DNA of 50,708 nucleotides from assembly GCA_009785215.1 (NCBI GenBank), contig WQWU01000011.1, positions 1 through 50,708 on the forward strand, given 5' to 3'. Origin of the DNA: Treponema sp. Lineage in GTDB: Bacteria > Spirochaetota > Spirochaetia > Treponematales > Breznakiellaceae. This document shows, one piece after another, positions 17,220 to 25,949 of the stretch. The position numbers and the translations under genes are program-made. The notes under the pieces are model-generated. The model saw only the letters and a program-made list of their open reading frames with translations, did not search any database and was not told the origin of the DNA. Numbering within the stretch: position 1 is the first letter of the stretch; each line of letters starts with the position of its first letter.

Positions 17220-18602
17220 TCATTCTTGTTTATTTGTGGTTTTAATACCGTATTTTCTTAGTTTTGCATGAAGGTTACTTGGATAAATTCCAATAGCCTC
17301 CGCCGTCCTGGATATTATACCATTGTTTTTTAAAAGTTGGAACTCCAAATAATGTTTTTCAAAAATATCTTTTGCTTTGTTATAGTCCTGTTCCATTACT
17401 TCGGAAGAAAGCGCTGTTGTGCTTTTTTGCCCTTCTTTTTCTGTTTTTTTGGCTTTTTTATTTAATAATTTCTGCAATTCGCTGCCTGTAATAACATTTT
17501 CCTGATGCATTACTGCGATTCTTTCTGCCAAATTTTTTAATTCTCTTACATTTCCAGGCCAATCATGGGAAAGCAGAATTTCCAAAGCATCATTTTCCAG
17601 CATAACTTCTTTATTTAACAGATTAAGAAAATGGCAAAGGAGCAGATGAATATCTTCCGGTCTTTCCCGCAGGGGAGAAACATAAATAGGGATAACATTT
17701 AATCTAAAAAACAGATCCTGCCTGAATCTTCCTTCTTCGCAGGCTTTTTCCAAATCCTGGTTCGTAGCCGCAATTATGCGAACATCGGTTTCTATTGTTT
17801 TTTCTCCGCCGACACGCTCCAGTTTTTGTTCCTGAATGACACGCAGTACCTTTGCCTGTGCAGAGAGGCTCATATCGCCGATTTCATCAAGGAAGAGGGT
17901 TCCGCCGTGGGCAAGTTCAAACCGCCCTTTGCGCGCAGAAACAGCGTCTGTAAAAGCGCCTTTTTCGTGGCCAAACAATTCACTTTCGATTAGGTTTTCC
18001 GGAATAGCCGCGCAATTAACATCGACAAACGGGTTGTCTGCGCGCATTGAGCATAAATGGACAGCCCTGGCAATTACTTCTTTTCCAACGCCGTTTTCGC
18101 CGGTTATTAAAATTCGTGCGTCACTATCCGCTGCCTGTTTAACAACTTCTCTTATATTTCTGACAGCAGGACTCGTTCCGATTATATCTTCACAGGCAAA
18201 ACTGCTGAGTTTTTTTAAGGTTTTATTTTCTTCCCTTAGTTTTTTTATTGCCAGCGCATTTCTGCATACTAAAAGAACTTTATCTAGCGATAATGGTTTT
18301 TCCAGAAATTCAAAAGCGCCGAGTTTAACAGCCCGTACAGCCATATCGATATTTGCATGACCGGAAATCATAACAATTTCTACAAGCGGGAATTCTTTGC
18401 GTATTTTTTCCAGCGCTTCAATTCCGCCGAGTTTCGGCAGGAGAACATCCAAAAAAACCAAATCTATAAACTGCTGGTTAAGAATCTCTAAACCAGCTAA
18501 CGCATCTTCTGAGGTATAAACTTTATATTTTTCATCTTCCAGAATGGATGCAAGAGTATTTCTAATACCGGGTTCATCATCGATTATCAGTATTGCTGAC
18601 AT
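17220..18602 (-). CDS. NtrX/NtrC-family sigma-54-dependent response regulator
   Basis: 460 residues. Receiver with Asp52; AAA+ domain with Walker A GENGVGKE at 168-175, the sigma-54 contact loop GAFTDA at 215-220, and the Walker B region GGTLFLDEIGDM; C-terminal Fis-type HTH (SRTAEAIGIYPSNLHAKLRKYGI, about 428-450). It activates sigma-54 promoters when phosphorylated, most likely by the NtrY-like kinase encoded 2 bp upstream. Target genes are not visible here; I found no convincing -24/-12 promoter in a reading by eye. Treponemes have related AtoC/NtrC-type regulators. Confidence 0.92.
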   Translation of the reverse strand: MSAILIIDDEPGIRNTLASILEDEKYKVYTSEDALAGLEILNQQFIDLVFLDVLLPKLGGIEALEKIRKEFPLVEIVMISGHANIDMAVRAVKLGAFEFLEKPLSLDKVLLVCRNALAIKKLREENKTLKKLSSFACEDIIGTSPAVRNIREVVKQAADSDARILITGENGVGKEVIARAVHLCSMRADNPFVDVNCAAIPENLIESELFGHEKGAFTDAVSARKGRFELAHGGTLFLDEIGDMSLSAQAKVLRVIQEQKLERVGGEKTIETDVRIIAATNQDLEKACEEGRFRQDLFFRLNVIPIYVSPLRERPEDIHLLLCHFLNLLNKEVMLENDALEILLSHDWPGNVRELKNLAERIAVMHQENVITGSELQKLLNKKAKKTEKEGQKSTTALSSEVMEQDYNKAKDIFEKHYLEFQLLKNNGIISRTAEAIGIYPSNLHAKLRKYGIKTTNKQE

Positions 18603-18604
18603 TA

Positions 18605-20371
18605 TTACTCTTCCATATTTTTTTGATCAGCCAAAGGCAGATCGATATAAAATGTCGTACCTATTCCTTCTGCAGAATCAAACCAAATTGTTCCGCCGTG
18701 ATCTGTAACAATTCGTTCAATAATAGGAAGCCCAAGCCCTGTGCCTGAACCCTTTGTTGTAAAATACGGAGTAAAAATGAGCCGGCTTTCCTGAGAATCA
18801 ATACCTTTGCCTGAATCTTTTAAGCTGATTCTACAATAACAAACTTCCCGTTTTTTTACAAGGTCTGTGCGTACTTCGATATCGCCGCTTCCGTTCATTG
18901 CATCTATTGCATTAATTAATAGATTTGTAATTATCTGAGACAAGCGGTGTTTTTCTATTTTTATTTCGATTCCGGCTTGCACATTGGAAATATCGAATTT
19001 TACTTTTGGATAGGAACTTGAGTATGCGTTAATTACTTCTTCCAAAGGCTCGCGCAAGCCAGTCAGGGAATTGGACGGTTCCATTGGTTTAGATAATGTT
19101 CTGAATTCATTAAGCAGAGTAGAGAGCCCTTCTGTTTCCTGTATTACTGCCATCATGGAGCTTTCAAGAATTTCGCCGATATTTTCCGGATCGTTTTTCC
19201 ATCTGCGCAGAACCCGTTCTGCAGAAAGTTTAATCGGAGTTAGCGGATTTTTTATTTCATGCGCAAGCTGCTGAGCCATATTCTGCCATATTGATATTTT
19301 TTCGTTTCTTACAAGCGCGGCGCGGGATTTTTCCAGATCCTGTACCATTGAATTAAAAGAACGGATTAATATGCCAAGTTCATCATCGCGCCGGGTAAGA
19401 ATTTGAATTGAAAAATCCCCTTCGGCAACACGCTGTGTTGCTGTTGTCAGTTCAACAATGGGATGAGTAATACGCCGCGTAAGTTTTATTGCTATGATTG
19501 CTGTCATCAGCAGAATAGGAAGAAAAAAAACAACATAATAATAAATTAATAAAGGACGCATGTTTCTTCTTAGTTCATTTACCGTATAAAACCGTTCTGC
19601 CTGATTTTCCAATGCAGCTTTTCCAAAATCAAAATTTTCTCCGAGATTGTAGCTAATCAGCCTTAATGAATTCTGTGATAACCTTTGTACAAAACGGATT
19701 GTTCCGTAATCTCTTGGCAGTTCTCTTGTTAAAAAACCGCTTTCTGCAGATGGAAGAAATAATAGTCTTAGATTTTCATTTCCGGTAAACCCGGATTCTG
19801 TCCAATTTGCTGAAATACTGCTTTCAGTAGTACTACTGAAAGCAGTAACCAGATTAAATTGCTGAACTGCGGCAATGTCCTTGTTTCCAAGATCGTTTTG
19901 CCTTATGATGTTTTCGAACCGTTCCATATGCAGGGAATAGTTATCTGCAACAAAACTATTTGCAGACCTTGTTGCGGTTGTTGTGTCAATGCTGTGCCAG
20001 AAACGGACAATTTCGTTTAAAGCAACGCTTGTCATAAGCGTTATCGGCGCAACTGTAAAAAAAACAATAACAGCAAAGTAAACAAGAAGCCTGACATTGA
20101 ATTTGCTTCCCGGGCGGTCTGATAAAAAATCCAGAATAAGATGAAAAATGGAAACTCCAAAAACAATAATTAAAACTGCAGGAATGGTAAAAAAAACAAT
20201 AAAATGCAGATGTTCAGGAACATCACCGTCATTTAATGTATCAATAAAAAAGTTTCTGGAAAAAATAAATGTAAGAACGCATAAAAGAGAATAAATAAGT
20301 ATAAGAACCCGCACGCTTATAATTGAATAATCCGGGCGTCCGGCGCTAAAAAATTTTTTATAACCGTTCAT
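18605..20371 (-). CDS. NtrY-like membrane sensor histidine kinase
   Basis: 588 residues. Membrane spans at about 20-38, 56-82 and 92-120 are followed by an extracytoplasmic or linker part (121-270), a span at about 274-297, HAMP (298-350), HisKA with His371 (QQLAHEIKNPLTPIK), and an ATPase domain (DSGKGI, GSGTGLGLPI). This layout and the HEIKNPLTPIKLSAERVLR motif are typical of NtrY. It should phosphorylate the sigma-54 activator encoded 2 bp downstream. Residues 176-185 (TAFSSTTESS) are encoded by a perfect 30-bp palindrome at 19817-19846, which looks like a small in-frame insertion. Confidence 0.9.
   Translation of the reverse strand: MNGYKKFFSAGRPDYSIISVRVLILIYSLLCVLTFIFSRNFFIDTLNDGDVPEHLHFIVFFTIPAVLIIVFGVSIFHLILDFLSDRPGSKFNVRLLVYFAVIVFFTVAPITLMTSVALNEIVRFWHSIDTTTATRSANSFVADNYSLHMERFENIIRQNDLGNKDIAAVQQFNLVTAFSSTTESSISANWTESGFTGNENLRLLFLPSAESGFLTRELPRDYGTIRFVQRLSQNSLRLISYNLGENFDFGKAALENQAERFYTVNELRRNMRPLLIYYYVVFFLPILLMTAIIAIKLTRRITHPIVELTTATQRVAEGDFSIQILTRRDDELGILIRSFNSMVQDLEKSRAALVRNEKISIWQNMAQQLAHEIKNPLTPIKLSAERVLRRWKNDPENIGEILESSMMAVIQETEGLSTLLNEFRTLSKPMEPSNSLTGLREPLEEVINAYSSSYPKVKFDISNVQAGIEIKIEKHRLSQIITNLLINAIDAMNGSGDIEVRTDLVKKREVCYCRISLKDSGKGIDSQESRLIFTPYFTTKGSGTGLGLPIIERIVTDHGGTIWFDSAEGIGTTFYIDLPLADQKNMEE
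19816..19847. repeat. 32-bp perfect palindrome inside the NtrY-like gene
   Basis: TACTGCTTTCAGTAGT (19816-19831) is followed immediately by its exact reverse complement (19832-19847). It can be read as two 15-bp units, ACTGCTTTCAGTAGT and ACTACTGAAAGCAGT, aligned to codons. The second unit nearly equals the unit ACTGCTGAAAGCAGT repeated in the methyltransferase gene at 43240-43290. Confidence 0.9.
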
Positions 20372-20383
20372 ATTTTTTACAGG

Positions 20384-20650
20384 TTACTCTTCTTCAAACT
20401 TGGATTCAAAAAGTTTTACAAGTGTTTCTACTGCAGTTTCTTCGTCTTTGCCTTCTGCAATAATTTTTAATTCTGTTCCGTAAGCGGCGCCCAAAGTTAT
20501 AATACCCATGATGGATTTTGCATTAATCCGGTCTGATCCTTTTTCTATATATATATTGCATTCAAAATTTTTGGTTGTCTGAACCAGAATCGCCGAAGGA
20601 CGGGCGTGAATTCCAGCTCTGTTTACTACTGTAACAATTTTTTCTTTCAT
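20384..20650 (-). CDS. ptsH: HPr phosphocarrier protein
   Basis: 88 residues, normal for HPr. His15 lies in GIHARPS (site for enzyme I) and Ser46 in AKSIMG (site for HPr kinase). Both sites are kept, so it can be phosphorylated by either route. HprK is encoded 10 bp upstream in the same operon. With no PTS permease in view, and two EIIA-like regulators in the window, the system may be regulatory rather than for sugar uptake; this is an inference. A GGAGG site precedes the ATG. Confidence 0.95.
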   Translation of the reverse strand: MKEKIVTVVNRAGIHARPSAILVQTTKNFECNIYIEKGSDRINAKSIMGIITLGAAYGTELKIIAEGKDEETAVETLVKLFESKFEEE

Positions 20651-20660
20651 ATTTCCTCCC

Positions 20661-21650
20661 TTATATTATATCATCTTGACCAAAGAAAACAGAGCGTGCA
20701 GTGTCACTTTCGATCCATTTTAGAATATTTTTATTGAATTCTCTGGCGGAGTGATACCCCATCGATTTAAGCCTTTCATTCATTGCTGCTGTTTCTATTA
20801 TAATGGGAATATTTCTGCCGGGTTTTACCGGAACTGTCAGTTTTGGAATATTTACACCCAGCAATTCTACTGTGTGATCCTCTGCGCCAAGCCTGTCATA
20901 ATTTTTGCTGGAATCCCATTCTTCCAGTTCAACTACAAGCTGAACTTCTTTGCGATCCCTTATCGCTCTTACGCCGAAAAGATGAGTTATATTGATGATT
21001 CCAGGTCCGCGAATTTCCATATGATGTCCGATAATTTTGTTTGCGCCTGCACCCATCAATGTATTTCCGTAGATGCAGTTTATCTCTACAACGTCATCGG
21101 CAACGAGACGGTGACCGCGGTGAACAAGTTCCAGTGCAGTCTCGCTTTTTCCTACTCCTGAATCACCCTGAATTAAAATGCCAAGCCCGTAAACCTCTAC
21201 CAGAACTCCGTGAACAACCTGCCGCGGAGAAAATATTCTGGAAAGGATGCGCATAATTCTTGCCGAAAAATCTGCCGACCCTAAATCGGTTTGCAAAATC
21301 GGGCATTGTGCGTTTTCGGCAATTTCAAAAAATTCTTTGTGAGGGCAGTGGTTATGGGTAAAAATACAGCATGGCATGGAATGGCTGAACATTTCCGTGA
21401 TTGTTTCGGTTTTTCCTTCGCTTTCCAGCTGACGTAAAAAAGCTGCTTCTCCGCGTCCGAATAACTGTATCCTTTGATGTGCAAAATCTTCAAAAAACCC
21501 CATAATAGCGCCCATTGGCCTGTTTAAATCGGGGATATCTATAGATCTGCCCAGTCCTTTTCTGCCGCCTATACAGCGTAAATTCAGGGAGTTGTGTTCC
21601 TTAAGATCGAGGTCTATTAGATCTAATACAGTAAAAACCCTGTCCGCCAT
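20661..21650 (-). CDS. hprK: HPr kinase/phosphorylase
   Basis: 329 residues. The catalytic half has His147 (VVHG), Walker A GDSGVGKS (162-169), DDVVEI (185-190), and the HprK signature RGPGIINI. It phosphorylates HPr on Ser46 in response to metabolic state and reverses this with phosphate. It is the first gene of a six-gene operon. It has no Shine-Dalgarno site: the ATG lies six bases after a TAAAAT -10 box, so the transcript is probably leaderless. Confidence 0.95.
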   Translation of the reverse strand: MADRVFTVLDLIDLDLKEHNSLNLRCIGGRKGLGRSIDIPDLNRPMGAIMGFFEDFAHQRIQLFGRGEAAFLRQLESEGKTETITEMFSHSMPCCIFTHNHCPHKEFFEIAENAQCPILQTDLGSADFSARIMRILSRIFSPRQVVHGVLVEVYGLGILIQGDSGVGKSETALELVHRGHRLVADDVVEINCIYGNTLMGAGANKIIGHHMEIRGPGIINITHLFGVRAIRDRKEVQLVVELEEWDSSKNYDRLGAEDHTVELLGVNIPKLTVPVKPGRNIPIIIETAAMNERLKSMGYHSAREFNKNILKWIESDTARSVFFGQDDII

Positions 21651-21656
21651 TTGTTT

Positions 21657-21685
21657 ATTTTAATACATATATCGATACTATTCAA
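21657..21685 (-). promoter_or_regulatory. Promoter of the hprK operon (leaderless type)
   Basis: Minus strand TTGAAT (21680-21685), exactly 17 bases, TAAAAT (21657-21662), then six bases to the hprK ATG at 21650. Transcription would begin at or next to the A of the ATG. Confidence 0.7.
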
Positions 21686-21714
21686 TTGTGTATTGTTAAA
21701 GCTCCAGTAACATC

Positions 21715-21743
21715 TCGACAAAGCTCATTTTTTTTTCTATTAT
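21715..21743 (+). promoter_or_regulatory. Promoter of the serC-serA-transglycosylase operon
   Basis: TCGACA (21715-21720), 17 bases, TATTAT (21738-21743). An AGGAG ribosome site follows before the serC ATG at 21766. It is divergent from the hprK promoter, and the two -35 elements are about 30 bases apart. Confidence 0.6.
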
Positions 21744-21765
21744 ACGTGTAATATAGGAGTAAATC

Positions 21766-22863
21766 ATGCGAGTTTATAACTTTTCTCCCGGCCCTTCGAT
21801 TCTTCCCGTTCCGGTTCTTGAAAGAGCCGCTGCAGAAATGCTGGATATGAACAGTACAGGTCAGTCGGTTATGGAAATGAGCCATCGATCCAAAGACTAT
21901 AAACCCATAATAGAAAAAACAGAGCTTTTACTTAGAGAGCTTATGGGTATACCTGCCAATTACAAGATTCTTTTTTTACAGGGCGGTGCATCTTTGCAAT
22001 TCTCTATGGTTCCCCTTAATCTGGCTGCAGGCGAGGCTCCTGGTATTGGCAAAAAAGCATCTTATATAGATACAGGCATATGGTCTGATAAAGCAATTAA
22101 AGAAGGCTCAAAGTATGCTTCGGTAGATGTAAGGGCAACATCCAAGGACAAAGCTTATACATATATTCCTGAAGCTCCGTCTCCGCATGCGGATGATGCT
22201 TATTATCATATTACTCTTAACAATACAATTGTCGGAACAAAATGGGATAAAATACCGGACACAGGTTCTGTTCCTTTAATCTCGGATATTTCCAGCTGCA
22301 TTCTTTCTGAACCGCTCGATGTCAGCAAATTCGGCATTCTTTATGCCGGAGCGCAAAAGAACCTTGGTCCTGCCGGAACAACAGTTGTAATTATCCGCGA
22401 AGATTTGATCCGTAAAACACCGGATTGGGTTCCTATTATGCTTCGTTATGATACTCATGCCGCCGAAGGTTCAATGTACAATACACCGCCTTGTTACGGC
22501 ATTTATATGATAGGTCTTGTTCTTGAATGGATAAAAAATCTTGGCGGCACAGATGCAGTCGCAAAAATTAATCAGGAAAAGGCGCAGATGTTCTACGATT
22601 TCCTTGATTCATCCAAAATGTTTTATTCGCCTGTAGAAAAACAGTTCCGCAGTTTAATGAACATTCCATTTGTTACAAGGGAACAGGACGAGGCTAAAAA
22701 AACTGAACTGGAAGCGCGTTTTATTAAGGAAGCTGCAGCAGCAGGTCTTATTAATCTTGCAGGACACCGCTTGGTTGGCGGCATGAGGGCAAGCATTTAT
22801 AACGCGATGCCTGTTGAAGGCGTAAAAGCGCTTATCGATTTCTTAAAAAAGTTTGAGAGGTAA
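21766..22863 (+). CDS. serC: Phosphoserine aminotransferase
   Basis: 365 residues, normal for SerC. It begins with the family signature NFSPGPSILP. LQGGASLQFSMVPLNL is the phosphate/PLP region, and Lys198 in AGAQKNLGPAG binds PLP. GLINLAGHRLVGGMRASIYNA ends the protein as in other SerC enzymes. It converts 3-phosphohydroxypyruvate and glutamate to phosphoserine. The next gene, serA, makes its substrate, and the gap is 5 bp. An AGGAG site precedes the start. No serB is seen in the window. Confidence 0.96.
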   Translation: MRVYNFSPGPSILPVPVLERAAAEMLDMNSTGQSVMEMSHRSKDYKPIIEKTELLLRELMGIPANYKILFLQGGASLQFSMVPLNLAAGEAPGIGKKASYIDTGIWSDKAIKEGSKYASVDVRATSKDKAYTYIPEAPSPHADDAYYHITLNNTIVGTKWDKIPDTGSVPLISDISSCILSEPLDVSKFGILYAGAQKNLGPAGTTVVIIREDLIRKTPDWVPIMLRYDTHAAEGSMYNTPPCYGIYMIGLVLEWIKNLGGTDAVAKINQEKAQMFYDFLDSSKMFYSPVEKQFRSLMNIPFVTREQDEAKKTELEARFIKEAAAAGLINLAGHRLVGGMRASIYNAMPVEGVKALIDFLKKFER

Positions 22864-22868
22864 GTAAT

Positions 22869-24035
22869 ATGTTCAGGATTCAAACATTAAATAAAATTTC
22901 TTCGTGCGGACTGGAACTTTTTCCGCGTGATAAGTACGAAATAGCCAGCGATATTTCCAATCCTCATGCGATTTTGGTACGCAGTGCGGACATGAACGAT
23001 ATGGAAATACCTTCATCTGTTCTGGCAATTGCAAGAGCAGGAGCAGGTTATAACAATATTCCCGTTCCGCGCTGCAGCGAAAGCGGAGTAGTGGTTTTTA
23101 ATACACCTGGCGCAAACGCAAATGCAGTTAAAGAGCTTGCTCTTGCCGCCCTTTTAATTTCTTCACGTAACATTGTCGGCGGTATTAACTGGACTTCTTC
23201 TGTTGCGGATAAAGCTGATGTTGCAGACCTTGTAGAAAAAGAAAAATCCAAATTTACAGGCCCTGAATTAAAAGGTAAAACCCTTGGAGTAATAGGTCTT
23301 GGCGCTATTGGTGTAATGGTTGCAAACGATGCAATGTCTCTGGGAATGAAAGTAATCGGTTTTGACCCTTATATTTCTGTAGATGCTGCATGGCATCTTT
23401 CAAGCGATGTAACACGCGCTGACAGTCTCGAAAGCCTTCTTACCAAAGCTGATTATGTTACCTTGCATATTCCGCAGAGTGAAGCAACCAAGGGAATTTT
23501 AGATGCTGATAAATTCAATATCATGAAAAAGGACGCGCGTATTATCAACCTTTCCCGCAATGCGCTTGTAAAGGATAAGGATATTGTTGCGGCTTTAGAA
23601 GCTGGAAAGATCAGCTGTTATGTTACAGATTTTCCGTCTGTAGAACTTTTAGCCTGTAAAAAAGTAATTGGTATTCCTCACCTTGGCGCATCTACGCCGG
23701 AAGCAGAGGATAATTGCGCTATAATGGCAGTTCAGCAGACAATTGATTATCTGGAAAGCGGAGAAATCCGAAACTCGGTTAATTTCCCGCGCTGCCGCCT
23801 TGAACAGCGTTTTCCGTACAGACTGCTGGTTGTAAATAAAAATATCCCCAATATGGTAGGGCAGATAACAACAAATCTTGCGGCGGCAAACATTAATATT
23901 CAGGACTTAATTAACCATCACCGCGATGAATACGGGTTCAGCATCATAGATACAGATCAGCCTGTTTCTGAATCTGTCATGGATCAAATCCGCAAAGTCG
24001 ACGGAATAATAAGAGTACGTTTAATAGAAAGGTAG
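22869..24035 (+). CDS. serA: D-3-phosphoglycerate dehydrogenase
   Basis: 388 residues. D-2-hydroxyacid dehydrogenase fold: substrate region RSADMNDMEIP and RAGAGYNNIPV, NAD-binding GLGAIG (143-148), the catalytic Arg in INLSRNALV and His in IPHLGAST. A C-terminal ACT domain (about 318-388: RLLVVNKNIPNMVGQITTNLAAANINI) suggests serine feedback control. First step of serine synthesis. It lies between serC and the transglycosylase gene with gaps of 5 and 6 bp. It is shorter than the large SerA forms with an intervening domain. Confidence 0.95.
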   Translation: MFRIQTLNKISSCGLELFPRDKYEIASDISNPHAILVRSADMNDMEIPSSVLAIARAGAGYNNIPVPRCSESGVVVFNTPGANANAVKELALAALLISSRNIVGGINWTSSVADKADVADLVEKEKSKFTGPELKGKTLGVIGLGAIGVMVANDAMSLGMKVIGFDPYISVDAAWHLSSDVTRADSLESLLTKADYVTLHIPQSEATKGILDADKFNIMKKDARIINLSRNALVKDKDIVAALEAGKISCYVTDFPSVELLACKKVIGIPHLGASTPEAEDNCAIMAVQQTIDYLESGEIRNSVNFPRCRLEQRFPYRLLVVNKNIPNMVGQITTNLAAANINIQDLINHHRDEYGFSIIDTDQPVSESVMDQIRKVDGIIRVRLIER

Positions 24036-24041
24036 TATTTT

Positions 24042-24767
24042 TTGGAATTGTCTTTTCAAAAAATTAATATGAAATTTGTAATACCCCTGTTTTTAGGAGT
24101 ATTGGTTTCATTGGCTGTTTGTACTTTTATTTGCGTCTATTACGGTTTTTTTCCTCAAGCTCAAAATGTTTTAACAAGAGATTATGACGATGAAGATCTT
24201 CAGCTGCTTTTTTCTGCAGCAGAAGCCGTTCCGGATATGGTTTTATCTTATTACCGTAAACCAGAATTTAAAGAATGGGTAATTGATTTTTTTACCGGCA
24301 TTTGTTCAGGCAGGGAAATTGCTCAGGCTATTTTAAACAGCTCGGATGAGTTTGATGTTCCGCCTGCGCTTGCATTCGCTTTGTGCTGGGAAGAAAGCAG
24401 ATTTAACCCTTATGCTATAAACCGGCAGAACAGAAACGGAACAATTGACCGCGGCTTATTTCAGCTTAACAGCCGTTCTTTTGCACATCTGGAAGTATCT
24501 GCTTTTTATAATATCGAAATAAATGCGCGTCATGGCGTTGGGTATCTCAGGCAATGTCTGAATTCAGGCGGGACAGAGATTTCTGCGCTAGCCATGTACA
24601 ATGCCGGAACCGGAAGGGTAAGGTCTACCGGTGCGCCGGAAGTAACACTCAATTATGTAAGCCGGATACTGGATAACCGCAGAAAAATCGAAAACAGGTT
24701 TCATGACAGATTAATCCGGGAAGAAGAAATAAGGCTTTCTGAAAGGTCTGCGGTATATTTTAATTAA
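24042..24767 (+). CDS. Membrane-anchored SLT-type lytic transglycosylase
   Basis: 241 residues from a TTG start; an ATG at 24069 is the alternative, and neither has a strong ribosome site. A signal-anchor at about 12-34 precedes a soluble-lytic-transglycosylase domain: PPALAFALCWEESRFNP with catalytic Glu118, then RGLFQLN and LAMYNAGTGRV. It would cleave peptidoglycan glycan strands in the periplasm. It trails serC-serA by 6 bp. Its end overlaps by four bases the end of the convergent gene at 24764. Confidence 0.88.
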   Translation: MELSFQKINMKFVIPLFLGVLVSLAVCTFICVYYGFFPQAQNVLTRDYDDEDLQLLFSAAEAVPDMVLSYYRKPEFKEWVIDFFTGICSGREIAQAILNSSDEFDVPPALAFALCWEESRFNPYAINRQNRNGTIDRGLFQLNSRSFAHLEVSAFYNIEINARHGVGYLRQCLNSGGTEISALAMYNAGTGRVRSTGAPEVTLNYVSRILDNRRKIENRFHDRLIREEEIRLSERSAVYFN

Positions 24768-25030
24768 AAATGCCAGGAAGAAACAGCTTTGCAATTCTTT
24801 AATCTGCGCTGTGCGTGCTGTAAGGCTGCGGCATAAAAGTCTTCCATAGGTTTATCAAGCTGGCACTCCCTGACCCACGACGGCTCACTGCGTATAAAGT
24901 TTATAGAGACCGAGACACCTTCTTTTTCTGCGGTTATTAGTTCTTTCCGTTTTGCTGCAAGATAGGCTTCGTCAAAAACCCCCGGCCCCTCGTGTTCAAT
25001 AGAATCCCATGATAAATTCAAACTTTTCAT
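24764..25030 (-). CDS. Conserved-looking small hypothetical protein after the EIIA gene
   Basis: 88 residues, soluble, no recognised domain. It is rich in charged residues, with a helical middle (DEAYLAAKRKELITAEKEGVSV) and a Trp/Cys-containing second half (SEPSWVRECQLDKPMEDFYAAALQHAQRR). Its ATG overlaps the EIIA stop (ATGA), so it is translationally coupled to that gene. No membrane span or signal peptide. Confidence 0.65.
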   Translation of the reverse strand: MKSLNLSWDSIEHEGPGVFDEAYLAAKRKELITAEKEGVSVSINFIRSEPSWVRECQLDKPMEDFYAAALQHAQRRLKNCKAVSSWHF

Positions 25031-25473
25031 TCAGTAAGAATTTCCAGAACTTCCTCGGGTGTTTTGGCATTAAGAATATCATCACGTTTTTCTGCACTTT
25101 TGAATAAAAGGCTTACTTCCGCTAAAAACTGCAAATGGGGTCCAGTTTTTTCAACTGGAGACAGAGTCATGATAAAGATTCTGCATGGCTGTTTGTCCAG
25201 AGAATCAAAATCTACAGGTTTTTCTGAAATACCAATACAGGCAACCAAGTCCTGAGTAGTTGCAGTTTTCCCGTGCGGAATGGCAATACCATGTTTCATT
25301 CCTGTGGACATTTTTTCTTCCCTGTCCATTACTGCTGCCAGCGCCGCTTCTCTGTCCTGAATTTTTCCTGTTTTATGAAGAATATCAAGCAATTCGTTGA
25401 TAATTTCCTTCTTTGTGGAACCTTTCAGGTTAAGGTCGATAGTATCCGTATTAATTACTGTCTTAAGGTTCAT
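25027..25473 (-). CDS. ptsN: PTS EIIA (fructose/nitrogen type) protein
   Basis: 148 residues, a single EIIA domain of the PtsN/fructose class. The phospho-site is His67 in GMKHGIAIPHGKT. The LLF...ILN..T.EE(V/I).EIL ending is also typical. Such proteins accept phosphate from HPr and, where no permease is present, act as regulators. Treponemes carry stand-alone ptsN genes. It has no Shine-Dalgarno site: TAAAAT lies six bases before the ATG. The 88-residue gene is coupled downstream. Symbol by family resemblance only. Confidence 0.87.
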   Translation of the reverse strand: MNLKTVINTDTIDLNLKGSTKKEIINELLDILHKTGKIQDREAALAAVMDREEKMSTGMKHGIAIPHGKTATTQDLVACIGISEKPVDFDSLDKQPCRIFIMTLSPVEKTGPHLQFLAEVSLLFKSAEKRDDILNAKTPEEVLEILTE

Positions 25474-25479
25474 ATTAAG

Positions 25480-25508
25480 ATTTTAACCCCTGTAATATGA
25501 AAAGTCAA
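25480..25508 (-). promoter_or_regulatory. Promoter of the EIIA gene (leaderless type)
   Basis: Minus strand TTGACT (25503-25508), exactly 17 bases, TAAAAT (25480-25485), six bases, ATG at 25473. It has the same -10 hexamer, spacer length and distance to ATG as the hprK promoter. Confidence 0.72.
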
Positions 25509-25553
25509 GAAAAAAAACCCTTGAATCAGCCATGTGAAAAGTCCGTTTTTCCT

Positions 25554-25582
25554 CTTGATTTTATTTATTTTTTTTTATATAA
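25554..25582 (+). promoter_or_regulatory. Promoter of tRNA-Lys
   Basis: TTGATT (25554-25559), 17 bases, TATAAC (25577-25582), about 52 bases before the tRNA 5' end. Confidence 0.6.
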
Positions 25583-25634
25583 CTAATAAGGCTCTTTGAT
25601 TCCATGAAGTAATTTCATGGAAATAAGGGGTTTT

Positions 25635-25707
25635 GGGCCGCTAGCTCAGTCGGTAGAGCATCGCCCTTTTAAGGCGGTGGTCGGTGGTTCGAATCCAGCG
25701 CGGCTCA
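25635..25707 (+). tRNA. tRNA-Lys (anticodon TTT)
   Basis: 73 bases. The acceptor stem GGGCCGC pairs with GCGGCTC (one G-U) with discriminator A. D arm GCTC...GAGC, anticodon stem TCGCC/GGCGG with loop CTTTTAA and TTT at 25668-25670, and T arm with GGTTCGAATCC. CCA is not encoded. Its 3' end is duplicated at 25880-25897. Confidence 0.97.
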
Positions 25708-25715
25708 GAAAAAAA

Positions 25716-25749
25716 GGAAATTCCGTTGAAAACGGGATTTCCTTTTTTT
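25716..25749 (+). terminator. Intrinsic terminator after tRNA-Lys
   Basis: GGAAATTCCGTT (25716-25727) pairs with AACGGGATTTCC (25731-25742) with one wobble, followed by seven T. Confidence 0.9.
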
Positions 25750-25769
25750 ATTGTGCTGGATTCGAAACT

Positions 25770-25949
25770 TTTTTGCGGCACGGAGGAACCGAAAGGTTCT
25801 GCAGTGCAAACACGCAAGGATGCGTGTTTAGCAAAAAAGACGGCTCGTAAACCCGAGGTAGGAGCCGAGGGTTGGAGAGCGAATCCAGCGCGGCTCATTT
25901 ATAAGTGCTTGTACTGTATAGACTTACAGACAAGCGCTTTTTTTTCCTT
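25770..25949 (+). ncRNA. Candidate structured RNA downstream of tRNA-Lys
   Basis: The stretch holds successive hairpins: GAACC-GAAA-GGTTC near 25787-25800, AAACACGC paired with GCGTGTTT near 25807-25828, and CGGCTC paired with GAGCCG near 25842-25868. Then comes the tRNA 3'-end copy, and finally a long terminator hairpin at 25903-25939 with an eight-T tract. No convincing protein is encoded on either strand. I see no separate promoter; it may be read through from the tRNA or be a decayed element. Confidence 0.4.
25903..25945 (+). terminator. Strong intrinsic terminator
   Basis: AAGTGCTTGT (25903-25912) pairs with ACAAGCGCTT (25930-25939), with an inner CTGTA/TTACAG stem, followed by eight T. 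Confidence 0.8.

Noticed and set aside
25641..25898. Open frame of 85 codons on the minus strand across tRNA-Lys
   Set aside because: It reads through the tRNA and its terminator; frames of this kind (ending RWIRTTDHRLKRAMLYRLS) are a well-known artefact of antisense tRNA sequence.
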